DNA of 64,000 nucleotides, from positions 134,395 to 198,394 of the forward strand of contig JBGTLA010000095.1 of NCBI GenBank assembly GCA_041744375.1. Reading direction: 5' to 3'. The notes beneath the pieces were generated by a model. It ran no database searches. It was given only the letters and a program-made list of their open reading frames with translations, and was not told the origin of the DNA. Within the stretch, counting starts at the first letter, position 1; every line of letters starts with the position of its first letter. Shown here piece by piece: positions 56,699-64,000 of the stretch. Source of the stretch: JBGTLA01 sp041744375 (lineage in GTDB: Bacteria > Actinomycetota > Acidimicrobiia > Spongiisociales > ZC4RG35). A program made the translations under genes and the position numbers.

Positions 56699-57217
56699 AT
56701 GACCACTACCTACACATTGAATGAAGTCGATATCGCCACCGTCGCCGCCCTGACAGAAGCAGTGACGGCAGACCCCTCGGCCGCTCTCACCACTTGGAGC
56801 GCCGACGTGAGATGGACAGGGGGGTTCCGGAGCGAGGCGAGCATCGGCGACCACACGCCCATCCCCTCCGACGAGCCAACCGGCCTCGGGGGAACTGCCA
56901 CCGCCCCCAATCCCGTCGAGCAGGTGCTGGGAGCCTTCGGCAATTGCTTGGCGGTGGGGATCGCGGCCAACGCCACCGCCCGGAACATCCAGATCGAGGA
57001 ACTCAGCATTTCGGTGACCGGCGACCTCGATCTGCGGTGCTTCCTCGGCGTGACGGAGGGTCACGCCGGATTCGATGCCATCCGCGCCAGCGTCTACCTC
57101 GACACCACAGCCGAAGCGGAGGCGGTCGACGACCTGATCCGACACGTCGTGGCGACATCCCCGGTGGGCCACACGCTGGCCGGCGCCATTCCGGTGAACG
57201 TGACCCGAGACGAGTAA
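56699..57217 (+). CDS. OsmC-family peroxidase-like protein
   Basis: 172 aa from ATG 56699 after GGAGGACAC. OsmC/Ohr fold: the first redox Cys region reads AFGNCLAVGIAANATARNIQ and the second is replaced or shifted (LDLRCFLGVTEG). SPVGHTLAGAIPVNVTRDE is the usual C terminus. Members reduce organic peroxides; others act on sulfur compounds. Placement between a SAM riboswitch and the sulfhydrylase gene suggests a sulfur role. A start at 56660 is possible but lies before the best ribosome site. Confidence 0.85.
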   Translation: MTTTYTLNEVDIATVAALTEAVTADPSAALTTWSADVRWTGGFRSEASIGDHTPIPSDEPTGLGGTATAPNPVEQVLGAFGNCLAVGIAANATARNIQIEELSISVTGDLDLRCFLGVTEGHAGFDAIRASVYLDTTAEAEAVDDLIRHVVATSPVGHTLAGAIPVNVTRDE

Positions 57218-57279
57218 GGACCGAGAGATGGCTCCGGGGCGGGTTCTCCCCGCCCCGGGGCCACTAGCAAAGGAACCAC

Positions 57280-58578
57280 ATGAGCGACTATCGCTTCGAA
57301 ACCCTGCAAGTACACGCCGGTCAGGAGCCCGCTCCCGGCACCAATTCCCGGGCGGTCCCCATCTACCAGACGACGTCGTACACCTTCAACGACGCCGACC
57401 ACGCCGCCCGCCTGTTCGGGCTGCAGGAGTTCGGCAACATTTATACCCGGATCATGAACCCCACCACCGACGTCTTCGAGCGCAGAGTGGCGGCGCTCGA
57501 GGGTGGGCTGGCGGCCGTGGCGACGGCGTCCGGGCAGTCGGCCCAACTCCTCACCTTCTCCACCCTGCTCTCGGCCGGTGACCATATCGTGTCCACCTCT
57601 TACCTGTATGGGGGCACGTACAACCAGTTCAAGGTGGCTTTCCCCCGCTTTGGATGGGACGTGACCTTCGTCGACGGTGACGATGCTGCTTCCTTTGAGG
57701 CTGCCATCGGGGAAAACACCAAGGCCATCTATGTCGAATCGATCGGCAACCCCAAGTACAACATCCCCGACTTCGAGGGCCTGGCCGAAGTGGCCCACCG
57801 CAACGGCATTCCTCTGGTGGTGGACAACACCTTCGGCGCCGCCGGATACCTGATCCGGCCCATCGACTGGGGGGCGGACATCCTCGTGGAGTCGGCCACG
57901 AAGTGGATCGGGGGTCATGGGACTTCGATCGGTGGGATCATCGTCGACTCCGGCAACTTCGACTGGCGAAACGGGAAATTCCCCATGTTCACCGAGCCGT
58001 CGCCGGGATACCACGGCCTCGTCTTCACGGACGTGTTCAACTCCGAGTCGGATTTCGGGAACATCGCCTTCGCCATCCGGGCCCGGGTGGAAGGCCTGCG
58101 CGACCTGGGAGCGGCCCTCTCCCCGTTCAACGCGTTTCTGTTCCTGCAGGGGTTGGAGACATTGAGCCTGCGCGTCGAGCGCCACGTCGACAACGCCCTG
58201 GAACTGGCGAGATGGCTCGAGGCGCATCCCCGGGTGACCTGGGTGGCCTACCCGGGCCTCGAGTCACATCCCTATCACGAAGCGGCCAAGAAGTACATCC
58301 GGTACGGGTTCGGGGCGGTGTTGTCGTTCGGGATAGCCGGTGGATACGAGGCCGGCAAGAGATTCATCGACGCCACGGTTCTCGCCTCCCACCTGGCCAA
58401 CGTGGGCGATGCCAAGACGCTGGTGATCCACCCATCGTCGACCACCCACCAACAACTCGGTCCCGAAGAACAGGCTTCGGCGGGAGTCACCGATGATCTC
58501 GTCCGGGTGGCAGTGGGTATCGAGCACATCGAGGACATAAAGGCCGACATCGACCAGGCCCTCGCCGCAGTGAGTTGA
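57280..58578 (+). CDS. metY: O-acetylhomoserine (thiol)-lyase
   Basis: 432 aa. PLP enzyme of the Cys/Met metabolism family making homocysteine from O-acetylhomoserine and sulfide. Motifs: FETLQVHAGQEPAPGTNSRA, YTRIMNPTTDVFERRVAALE, SYLYGGTYNQFKVAFPRFGW, the Schiff-base Lys in LVESATKWIGGHGTSIGG (near residue 208) and VIHPSSTTHQQL. AGGAACC precedes ATG 57280. It lies 63 bp after osmC, under the SAM-I riboswitch, so high SAM should repress it. Confidence 0.93.
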   Translation: MSDYRFETLQVHAGQEPAPGTNSRAVPIYQTTSYTFNDADHAARLFGLQEFGNIYTRIMNPTTDVFERRVAALEGGLAAVATASGQSAQLLTFSTLLSAGDHIVSTSYLYGGTYNQFKVAFPRFGWDVTFVDGDDAASFEAAIGENTKAIYVESIGNPKYNIPDFEGLAEVAHRNGIPLVVDNTFGAAGYLIRPIDWGADILVESATKWIGGHGTSIGGIIVDSGNFDWRNGKFPMFTEPSPGYHGLVFTDVFNSESDFGNIAFAIRARVEGLRDLGAALSPFNAFLFLQGLETLSLRVERHVDNALELARWLEAHPRVTWVAYPGLESHPYHEAAKKYIRYGFGAVLSFGIAGGYEAGKRFIDATVLASHLANVGDAKTLVIHPSSTTHQQLGPEEQASAGVTDDLVRVAVGIEHIEDIKADIDQALAAVS

Positions 58579-58599
58579 CCGAGCAGGGGCGGGAGGGCG

Positions 58600-59343
58600 T
58601 CAGCCCTCTCCTCCCTGCTTGCGATACACGGTCACATGAGTGGGCGACTCGTGGGTGAACGGCGACTCGTCGTACCACTGATAGCGCTCAGTCGGCTGTA
58701 GCCCGGCCGCGGCCGCCAGGGTGTCGATCTGGTCTGGGAACAGGTACCGGATGGGCACGGGAAGCATGTGGAACGTGCCATCGGCCCGACGGACCTCCAC
58801 GACCGAGTCGACCTTTTGCTCGGCGGGGTGGTGCACGCTGTACTCCACCACCACCTGATCGACCGACACCTGGCGCGTCCTCACCGTCTGGCCCCGGTCG
58901 AAACGCCCGAGGTCCGGGACGAACGCCTCGATGACGAAGGACCCACCCGCAGAGAGAGCCCCAGCTACCGAGCGGAAGACGTCGGCCTGTTGGGCGCCAT
59001 CTTGGACCGCGAAGAGCGTGTTGAATACGAGGAGGGCGAGGGGATATCGCTCTTCCAAGGAGAAGTCGGTCATGTCGGACGCGACGATGGGCACCTCGGC
59101 TCCGCCCGGTCGGGAGCGAAGTTGCTCCAACATCTTCGGAGAGATCTCGATTCCATGCACCTGTAAGCCGCGGGCCAGGATCGGAATGGCCATGCGGCCA
59201 CTCCCGATCGCCAGCTCCAGGATCGGCCCCCCACCGGCGCGCGACTCGACGAAGTCGAGGACGTCTTCTTGCGGCGGGGGGAAGAGGTCGTCGTAGTGCT
59301 CGGCCCACATGTCGCCGTAGGTGCTCTTGTGGTAGCTCTCCAT
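58600..59343 (-). CDS. Class I SAM-dependent methyltransferase
   Basis: 247 aa from ATG 59343. Motif I ILELAIGSGRMAIPILARG, motif II VHGIEISPKMLEQL, IVASDMTDFSLEERYPLALL and LSAGGSFVIEAFVPD are standard for the methyltransf_25 fold. The C-terminal half (RTRQVSVDQVVVEYSVHHPA) is a beta-rich substrate domain seen in small-molecule methyltransferases. The substrate is unknown. It is convergent with metY and stands alone. Confidence 0.85.
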   Translation of the reverse strand: MESYHKSTYGDMWAEHYDDLFPPPQEDVLDFVESRAGGGPILELAIGSGRMAIPILARGLQVHGIEISPKMLEQLRSRPGGAEVPIVASDMTDFSLEERYPLALLVFNTLFAVQDGAQQADVFRSVAGALSAGGSFVIEAFVPDLGRFDRGQTVRTRQVSVDQVVVEYSVHHPAEQKVDSVVEVRRADGTFHMLPVPIRYLFPDQIDTLAAAAGLQPTERYQWYDESPFTHESPTHVTVYRKQGGEG

Positions 59344-59432
59344 CCCTGGAGTCTTCCACGCCGGTGGGGGCGCTGGCGGTGAATTTGGAGCGGCGGACGG
59401 ACGGTGACGGCTGCGCCTCCCCACCCGTGTCT

Positions 59433-60362
59433 TCAGGGCAGGGCGGATATCCGTTCGACGACCAGCTCAGCGAAGCGGTCTCCGTCGATGGCCATTCCTA
59501 CCCGCACGTTGGGGGGCTGGTCTGTGACATGCCAGCGATCGACCACCGTCCGGCCGGCGGTGAGAGCCGAGGATGTTTCGATCTCCACGTAGAAGCGCTC
59601 CGCCTCGATGAGATCCGGCCAGATCACATCGGCCACGGCCACGGCGTCGTGGATGGGCGATGAGTCGAGGCCGTACACCTCTTGGTGGAAGCGGACGTAG
59701 AACTCCAACAGCTCGGCCACGAAGGTGCCGCAGGAGCCTTCGCCCCGGAGTCTTTCGCCGTGGGCCCGTCCCATCCGCGCTTGATGAGTGACGTCGAGGC
59801 CCACCATCGTCAGGTCGAGACCACTCCCGAACACGATGGCGGCAGCTTCCGGGTCGGTCCAGATGTTGAACTCCGCCGAAGGTGTGATGTTGCCGAGGCC
59901 GATGGACCCACCCATGACGACGACCCGCTCCACAAACTCGCTCACGTCCGGATGTCGTCGGATGAGCATGGCCACGTTCGTCAGAGGCCCCACCGCCACC
60001 AATGTGACCGGCTGGGGAGCCGCCCGCAGGGTCTCGGCCGTGAAGTCGACGGCGTGAGCTTGGACCGCAGCGGCCTTCGGGGCGGGTAGAGAAGGGCCGT
60101 CCATACCTGAGCGGCCGTGGACGTGATCGGCGGTTCGCAAGGGCCTGACGAGGGGGTGATCGCAGCCGGCGGCCACGGGAACGTCGGTGCGCCCTGCCAC
60201 TTCCAGCACGGTGAGGGCGTTGCGGGTGGTGTTGGCGAGGCCCGAGTTGCCTCCCACGGTAGTGACACCGAGGACCTCGAGTTCGGGGCTGGCGAGCGCC
60301 AAGAGCAAGGCAATGGCGTCGTCGTGCCCCGGGTCGCAGTCGATGAGGACGGGAATGCTCAC
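59433..60362 (-). CDS. Nucleoside hydrolase
   Basis: 309 aa of the inosine-uridine-preferring family: N-terminal calcium motif VLIDCDPGHDDAIALLLALA, TTVGGNSGLANTTRNALTVL, VVVMGGSIGLGNITPSAEFN with EFNIWTDPEAA and a C-terminal Asp in IHDAVAVADVIWPD. It splits the N-glycosidic bond of nucleosides to base and ribose. The next gene by ATGA overlap is a ribokinase, so base salvage and ribose phosphorylation are linked in one operon. Confidence 0.93.
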   Translation of the reverse strand: MSIPVLIDCDPGHDDAIALLLALASPELEVLGVTTVGGNSGLANTTRNALTVLEVAGRTDVPVAAGCDHPLVRPLRTADHVHGRSGMDGPSLPAPKAAAVQAHAVDFTAETLRAAPQPVTLVAVGPLTNVAMLIRRHPDVSEFVERVVVMGGSIGLGNITPSAEFNIWTDPEAAAIVFGSGLDLTMVGLDVTHQARMGRAHGERLRGEGSCGTFVAELLEFYVRFHQEVYGLDSSPIHDAVAVADVIWPDLIEAERFYVEIETSSALTAGRTVVDRWHVTDQPPNVRVGMAIDGDRFAELVVERISALP

Positions 60363-61204
60363 GAGCCCATGACGGCGGCGATGTCGGCTCCGCGGGGTGC
60401 CGACACCTGCGCTCCCCTACGGGTGGTGGCCAACGCCCCGGCGGCACAGGCCCAGCGGAGAGCAAAGGCCACGCTCCTGCCTTCGAGGAGGGCCGTCACG
60501 AGCGCACCGCAGAATGCGTCCCCGGCACCGACCGTGTCGATCGCCACCACAGCCGGGGGTTGCGCCTCGGCCACCAACCGCCCGGAGCGGAAGGCCTTGG
60601 CGCCGGCGGCTCCCATCGTGACAACCACCAGCGCCGAGATGCCCTCGAGCGACTCACCCAGCGCCTCGCGTTCGCTCTCGTTCACGATCAACAGATCGGC
60701 TCTGTCCAGCACGCTCTCGGGGAGCGGTAGGGCCGGCGCGGCATTGACACAGAACAGGCCGGTGGCAGTGCGGGCCGCCTCTTCGACGACGTCCATTGGC
60801 ACCTCCAACTGACAGAGCACGAGCTCGTCGTGGATGACATCGATCATGTCGGGGTGGAGGGCGCCGTTGGCGCCGGGAACGACAACGATCTGGTTCTCGC
60901 CTTTGCCGTCTACAGCGATCATGGCGAGGCCGGTCGGTTCTGCGACCACGGCCACCGAGGACAGATCGACGCCGTCATGGCCGAGCAACTCCAAGGCGAA
61001 ATCGGCATCGGGATCGGCACCCACTGCGGCCACCAATCTCGTGTTGGAACCGCAGCGCTGGGCGGCCAGAGCCTGATTTGCACCCTTTCCCCCGGGAAAC
61101 CGATTGAACGACGTCGCCGACCGGGTCTCGCCCGGCCGCGGCAGCCGGTCACAGGTTGCGACCAGGTCGACGTTCACGCTTCCGAGGACGGTCACCGTCG
61201 ACAT
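60359..61204 (-). CDS. rbsK: Ribokinase (PfkB family)
   Basis: 281 aa. PfkB signatures: FNRFPGGKGANQALAAQRCG near residue 40 and AIDTVGAGDAFCGALVTALL near residue 225 with the catalytic Asp. It phosphorylates ribose released by the hydrolase downstream. VNAAPALPLP and TMGAAGAKAF are as in ribokinases. The two-gene operon (60359-61204, then 59433-60362) reads as a nucleoside scavenging unit; no transporter is adjacent. Confidence 0.9.
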   Translation of the reverse strand: MSTVTVLGSVNVDLVATCDRLPRPGETRSATSFNRFPGGKGANQALAAQRCGSNTRLVAAVGADPDADFALELLGHDGVDLSSVAVVAEPTGLAMIAVDGKGENQIVVVPGANGALHPDMIDVIHDELVLCQLEVPMDVVEEAARTATGLFCVNAAPALPLPESVLDRADLLIVNESEREALGESLEGISALVVVTMGAAGAKAFRSGRLVAEAQPPAVVAIDTVGAGDAFCGALVTALLEGRSVAFALRWACAAGALATTRRGAQVSAPRGADIAAVMGS

Positions 61205-61262
61205 GGCGACAGGCTAGGCCACAGCACCGGAGGAGGGAAGGAGGGTTTACGATCCATGGTCT

Positions 61263-61751
61263 ATGTCGGCCGACCCACGCGTGATCGCCACTCTCGACCG
61301 GGCGGGCGTGAGCTATGAGGTCATGGCGTGCGATCCTGCGTTGGCGGATACCGCCGAGTTCTGTCGTGCGTACGGGGTTGATCCGGCCCAGTCTGCCAAC
61401 ACGATCCTCGTATCATCCCGCAAACCACCCGGTCTCAACGCCGTTTGTGTCGCCCTCGCCACCACCCGTATCGATGTCAACGGGCTTGTCCGCCGTCGGC
61501 TAGGAGCCCGCAAAGTGTCCTTCGCCCCCGCCGAGTTGACCACCGAGATCACGGGGATGGAGATCGGAGGTGTCACCGTCCCCGGACTCCCCTCAACCCT
61601 GCCCGTGTGGGTCGACCGGGCCGTCGCCGACTCCCTTTCTGTTGTCATCGGTGCCGGCTCCCGCTCGGCCAAGATCCGGCTCGCCGGTGATGCCATCGCT
61701 CGTCTCGAGGGAGTCGAGGTCGTCGATGGGCTGGCCGTGCCCTTCTCGTGA
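61263..61751 (+). CDS. YbaK/EbsC-family aminoacyl-tRNA deacylase-like protein
   Basis: 162 aa. YbaK/ProX editing-domain features: AYGVDPAQSANTILVSSRK, LGARKVSFAPAELTTEITGM with the conserved Lys region, and PVWVDRAVADSLSVVIGAGS. Relatives remove mischarged amino acids such as Cys or Ala from tRNA-Pro. Its last 159 bp overlap the 3' end of the convergent SURF1 gene, an unusually long overlap. Confidence 0.85.
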   Translation: MSADPRVIATLDRAGVSYEVMACDPALADTAEFCRAYGVDPAQSANTILVSSRKPPGLNAVCVALATTRIDVNGLVRRRLGARKVSFAPAELTTEITGMEIGGVTVPGLPSTLPVWVDRAVADSLSVVIGAGSRSAKIRLAGDAIARLEGVEVVDGLAVPFS

Positions 61752-62504
61752 TCCGCCCCGTCTGGCAGCTCGCCGGATCAAAAACCCGTATCCGACGATC
61801 CCCACCAGAGCGAACGAGAACCATTGGATGGCGTATCCCAGATGCGGGCCTGCGTCGCTGAAATCGGGGGCGGTGCCAGGAACGGGTAAGGCGGTAGCGG
61901 CGGCGGCGGGCCCGACCACTTCGAGGTAGACGTCGAGGACATCTCCGGTGACGTGGCGGTCGAGGAGGTCGAGATCGATTCGCGAGATGGTGGTGAGTCG
62001 ATCGTCGGTCGAATCGTCGCGCCCCAATGCACTACGAACCGCCGAGAGCCTGATCAAGCCCTCCACGGTCACACGACCCGCCGGCGGCGGCGCCCCGGCC
62101 ACCGGCACGCGGTCGAACTCGAGTGGGACCCATCCCCGATTCACGATCACAGCCTCTCCTTCTTCCAGGAGCAGCGGAGTGATGACGTGGAAGCCGGCCC
62201 GCCCCGACAGCACCTGAGAACGAACGAGTACCTCTTCGGTGGGGACGAACTCTCCAACGGCGCGGCCCCTTCGATACTCGAGTGAGGTCAGGTCGGTGAT
62301 CTCCAGTGTGGAGATCTGGACGATGTCGATCGGCTCTTGGGCATAGCGGGCCGACCACACGGCGTTGTTCAGCCTTTGGGTGTCGTGACGATCGAGCTGC
62401 CACAACCCGAGGTACACACAGGCCAGGCCCAGCGCCACCACCACCAGGTGCGCGGCCACCCAGCGAGGCGACCACAGGAAACGCACTCGCGGTCGAGCGC
62501 TCAC
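61593..62504 (-). CDS. SURF1-family protein
   Basis: 303 aa from GTG 62504. Two membrane helices flank a periplasmic domain: WVAAHLVVVALGLACVYLGL after the start and YAIQWFSFALVGIVGYGFLI near residue 230. Family residues include GLWQLDRHDTQRLNNAVWSA, EVLVRSQVLSGRAGFHVITP and VIVNRGWVPL. SURF1 helps insert haem a into cytochrome aa3. The C-terminal 70 residues are charged, unlike the family, and lie over the ybaK-like gene; the real stop may be this one because the frame is open. Confidence 0.88.
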   Translation of the reverse strand: MSARPRVRFLWSPRWVAAHLVVVALGLACVYLGLWQLDRHDTQRLNNAVWSARYAQEPIDIVQISTLEITDLTSLEYRRGRAVGEFVPTEEVLVRSQVLSGRAGFHVITPLLLEEGEAVIVNRGWVPLEFDRVPVAGAPPPAGRVTVEGLIRLSAVRSALGRDDSTDDRLTTISRIDLDLLDRHVTGDVLDVYLEVVGPAAAATALPVPGTAPDFSDAGPHLGYAIQWFSFALVGIVGYGFLIRRAARRGGSREGHGQPIDDLDSLETSDGITGEPDLGRAGAGTDDNRKGVGDGPVDPHGQG

Positions 62505-62509
62505 CGGTG

Positions 62510-62704
62510 TCAGGCAGCCAGGGGCAGCGGTCTGGCTGGGCCGTCGTCCTCGTCTTCGAGAAGTGCAGCAGCGACAGTCTCGGCAGAGCTCTCGTCGGAT
62601 CGAACCGCCACCGGGGAAACGAGCCACTCGCTCACGGCCAGGTGATCGACCTTTCCGGTGTCGATCAGGGTGCGGGCGAGATCGTCGGTCCAGTACCAGG
62701 GCAT
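62510..62704 (-). CDS. Small hypothetical protein before SURF1
   Basis: 64 aa from ATG 62704 with GGAAGG six bases upstream, a good ribosome binding site. The product has MPWYWTDDLARTLIDTGKVD and an acidic middle. It is not recognised beyond similarity to short actinobacterial proteins of this opening. It ends six bases before the SURF1 start, so they are probably co-transcribed. A role linked to cytochrome oxidase assembly is only a context guess. Confidence 0.6.
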   Translation of the reverse strand: MPWYWTDDLARTLIDTGKVDHLAVSEWLVSPVAVRSDESSAETVAAALLEDEDDGPARPLPLAA

Positions 62705-62819
62705 AAGAATCCTTCCGGGCGCAGGGCGGGTTCGGTGTGGCGTCGCCAGGTTTCGACTCACCCACGATACCCCCCGTGTCAACCTCCGGATCCGGCTGTG
62801 TGGAGCCTCTCGGAAGAAG

Positions 62820-64000
62820 TCACACGCTGACCCGGGACACGCCTCCGCTCCGCCGGGTGTCGGCATGTCCGACGACTCCGGACGCACTGGCTTCGGCCGT
62901 AGTAACGCCGCCGAAGAACATGTCGAGGCCCGGGAAGGGCCTCGGGAGGAACCGGTCGGCGTCCAACGAGACACCGGGTTCGACAGCTACGGTCCCCCGC
63001 TCGAGCTCGACGTGACAGCGGGGGTGCTCTACCGCAGTGGCGAGATCCGTGCCATTCATCGCCAGCGTGAGGGAGATGGCGAGAGCAGACGTGATCCGGT
63101 CGGCACCCGGCGAACCAATGGCCAACCTGCGTCCTTGCCCCGCCGCGACCGTCGGTGCCATATTCGACATGAGCCGCTGGCCGGGTGGTGTCGGCTGAGG
63201 CCCGTTCAGCTCGACCTCGCCCAGGGTATTGTTCATCCACAGGCCGGTACCGGTCGGGATCACACCCGAGCCGTACCCCCCCGACATGGTGGCCGCGCAC
63301 ACGGTGCCATCCGACCCGGAGGCGGCGATGGAGACTGTCGAGCCCGAGGGAGGCGATGGTACTCCGTCGAGGGCCTCCCACCCCGCAGATTCCCGATCGA
63401 GAGCAGGCTCGAGATGATCTCGTCGTATCTTGAAGGCAAGCCGTTGGGCTTCAGCCCAGACATTGGGATCGAGAGGGTCGGGAGAAGCCATCACTCGGCG
63501 CAGGATCACCGCCAAGGTGACTCCGCCGATTGCCGGTGGCGGATTGGTGGCCACCGTCCACCCGCCGAGGCTCGAGGCGAGGGCGGGCCGAACCAGCGCC
63601 CGATAATCGGCCAGGTCCATGATGGTGAGGATGCTTCCCCGGGCTGTCAGGTCGGCTATGACGGTGTGAGCCAGCTCGCCCCGGTACAAAGTCTCGGATC
63701 CCTGGTGGGCGATCAGCCGCAAGGTGTCGACGAGGCCGTCCACCTGGATCGTCTCGCCGGCGTCTCGGAGCCTGTCTCCGTCGAAGAGGGCTCGTCGTGA
63801 CGCTGAGTCGGCGCTGAAGATGGGCTTGCCCGAATAGCCGAGGTAGAAACGACAGGACACCGGCAGCGGGAATCCCATGACGAGCCGGTCGGCGACGGCG
63901 CCCACCACCTCCGACCAGGGGAGTCGGCCCCAGCGCTCGTGGGCGGCGCCGAAAGCTGCGATCGCCCCAGGCACGGCGATCGAACCGGCGCCGACGTCGG
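62820..64000 (-). CDS. Gamma-glutamyltransferase-like protein, N-terminus outside window
   Basis: At least 393 codons; the frame is still open at base 64000 (DVGAGSIAVPGAIAAF), so the start lies beyond the window. GGT features: VPGAIAAFGAAHERWGRLPW, LRDAGETIQVDGLVDTLRLI, SGGYGSGVIPTGTGLWMNN, MSNMAPTVAAGQGRRLAIGS and the C-terminal GVVGHADTRRSGG. The usual TTHxS self-cleavage/nucleophile motif is read as SGSTVS here, so catalysis may differ. The family cleaves gamma-glutamyl compounds outside the cell membrane. Confidence 0.82.
   Translation of the reverse strand, partial: DVGAGSIAVPGAIAAFGAAHERWGRLPWSEVVGAVADRLVMGFPLPVSCRFYLGYSGKPIFSADSASRRALFDGDRLRDAGETIQVDGLVDTLRLIAHQGSETLYRGELAHTVIADLTARGSILTIMDLADYRALVRPALASSLGGWTVATNPPPAIGGVTLAVILRRVMASPDPLDPNVWAEAQRLAFKIRRDHLEPALDRESAGWEALDGVPSPPSGSTVSIAASGSDGTVCAATMSGGYGSGVIPTGTGLWMNNTLGEVELNGPQPTPPGQRLMSNMAPTVAAGQGRRLAIGSPGADRITSALAISLTLAMNGTDLATAVEHPRCHVELERGTVAVEPGVSLDADRFLPRPFPGLDMFFGGVTTAEASASGVVGHADTRRSGGVSRVSV

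Overview
This 64-kb window is a high-GC chromosome segment from an actinobacterium. Protein resemblance and the mix of genes suggest the class Acidimicrobiia or a close relative, but that placement is an inference. The actinobacterial assignment rests on a block matching the Mycobacterium/Corynebacterium order pgsA - gcvH - garA-like FHA protein - ftsR-like MerR - DUF151 - second MerR (25.3-30.5 kb). It is also supported by the many 1-4 nt stop/start overlaps (GTGA, ATGA, TGATG) and by TAGCNT -10 hexamers lying 6-12 nt before start codons.

Layout. 0-12 kb is one long plus-strand housekeeping run: end of dapB, pyrG, Nudix hydrolase, alanine dehydrogenase, acetyltransferase, DksA/TraR-type zinc finger, HD protein, scpA, scpB, a large-subunit pseudouridine synthase, aroA, cmk, ispH and der. 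12-15 kb (minus strand) holds an AhpD-like gene with an in-frame UGA at its CxxC motif, a membrane-anchored spermidine-synthase-like protein and a nitroreductase-type lipoprotein. 15.1-24.4 kb is an integrated mobile element in a tRNA-Pro(GGG) gene. 24.5-35 kb carries the actinobacterial envelope, division and C1 block (pgsA, gcvH, FHA, ftsR, D,D-carboxypeptidase, phosphoribosyltransferase, DUF151, MerR, a nuclease-like protein, gcvT), then hydrolases, algH and rnhB. 35-38.1 kb is a three-gene minus operon of two esterases around an ATP-grasp enzyme. 38.1-44 kb holds aconitase X in two subunits, a PAS histidine kinase, galE and a phosphohexomutase. 44-56 kb is mixed: ferritin, thioesterase, aminotransferase, a likely LexA-controlled alkB, a DUF4015 glycosidase-like protein, an MBOAT/DUF459 acylation pair, a SpoIIE phosphatase coupled to a Xer-type recombinase, and Dps. 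56.3-58.6 kb is a SAM-I riboswitch followed by osmC and an O-acetylhomoserine sulfhydrylase. 58.6-64 kb holds a methyltransferase, nucleoside hydrolase plus ribokinase, YbaK, SURF1 and a truncated gamma-glutamyltransferase-like gene.

The mobile element is the main accessory feature. It is about 9.3 kb between 20-bp direct repeats of the tRNA anticodon/variable region. It encodes a tyrosine integrase, a divergent Cro/CI-type regulator, two excisionase-like HTH proteins, a Spo11/Topo VI-A-like protein, a J-domain-like protein, a primase-polymerase, a RepA-like ATPase and a P27-type small terminase, plus an iteron-like array of a 9-bp motif. No portal, capsid, tail, large terminase or conjugation gene is present. 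This resembles a phage-inducible satellite more than a prophage remnant.

Other points of interest: a probable selenoprotein with a candidate SECIS hairpin; a pair of 103-bp elements with 16-bp terminal inverted repeats placed just after stop codons; a LexA-type palindrome overlapping the alkB start codon; and a dif-like palindrome in front of the recombinase/phosphatase operon.
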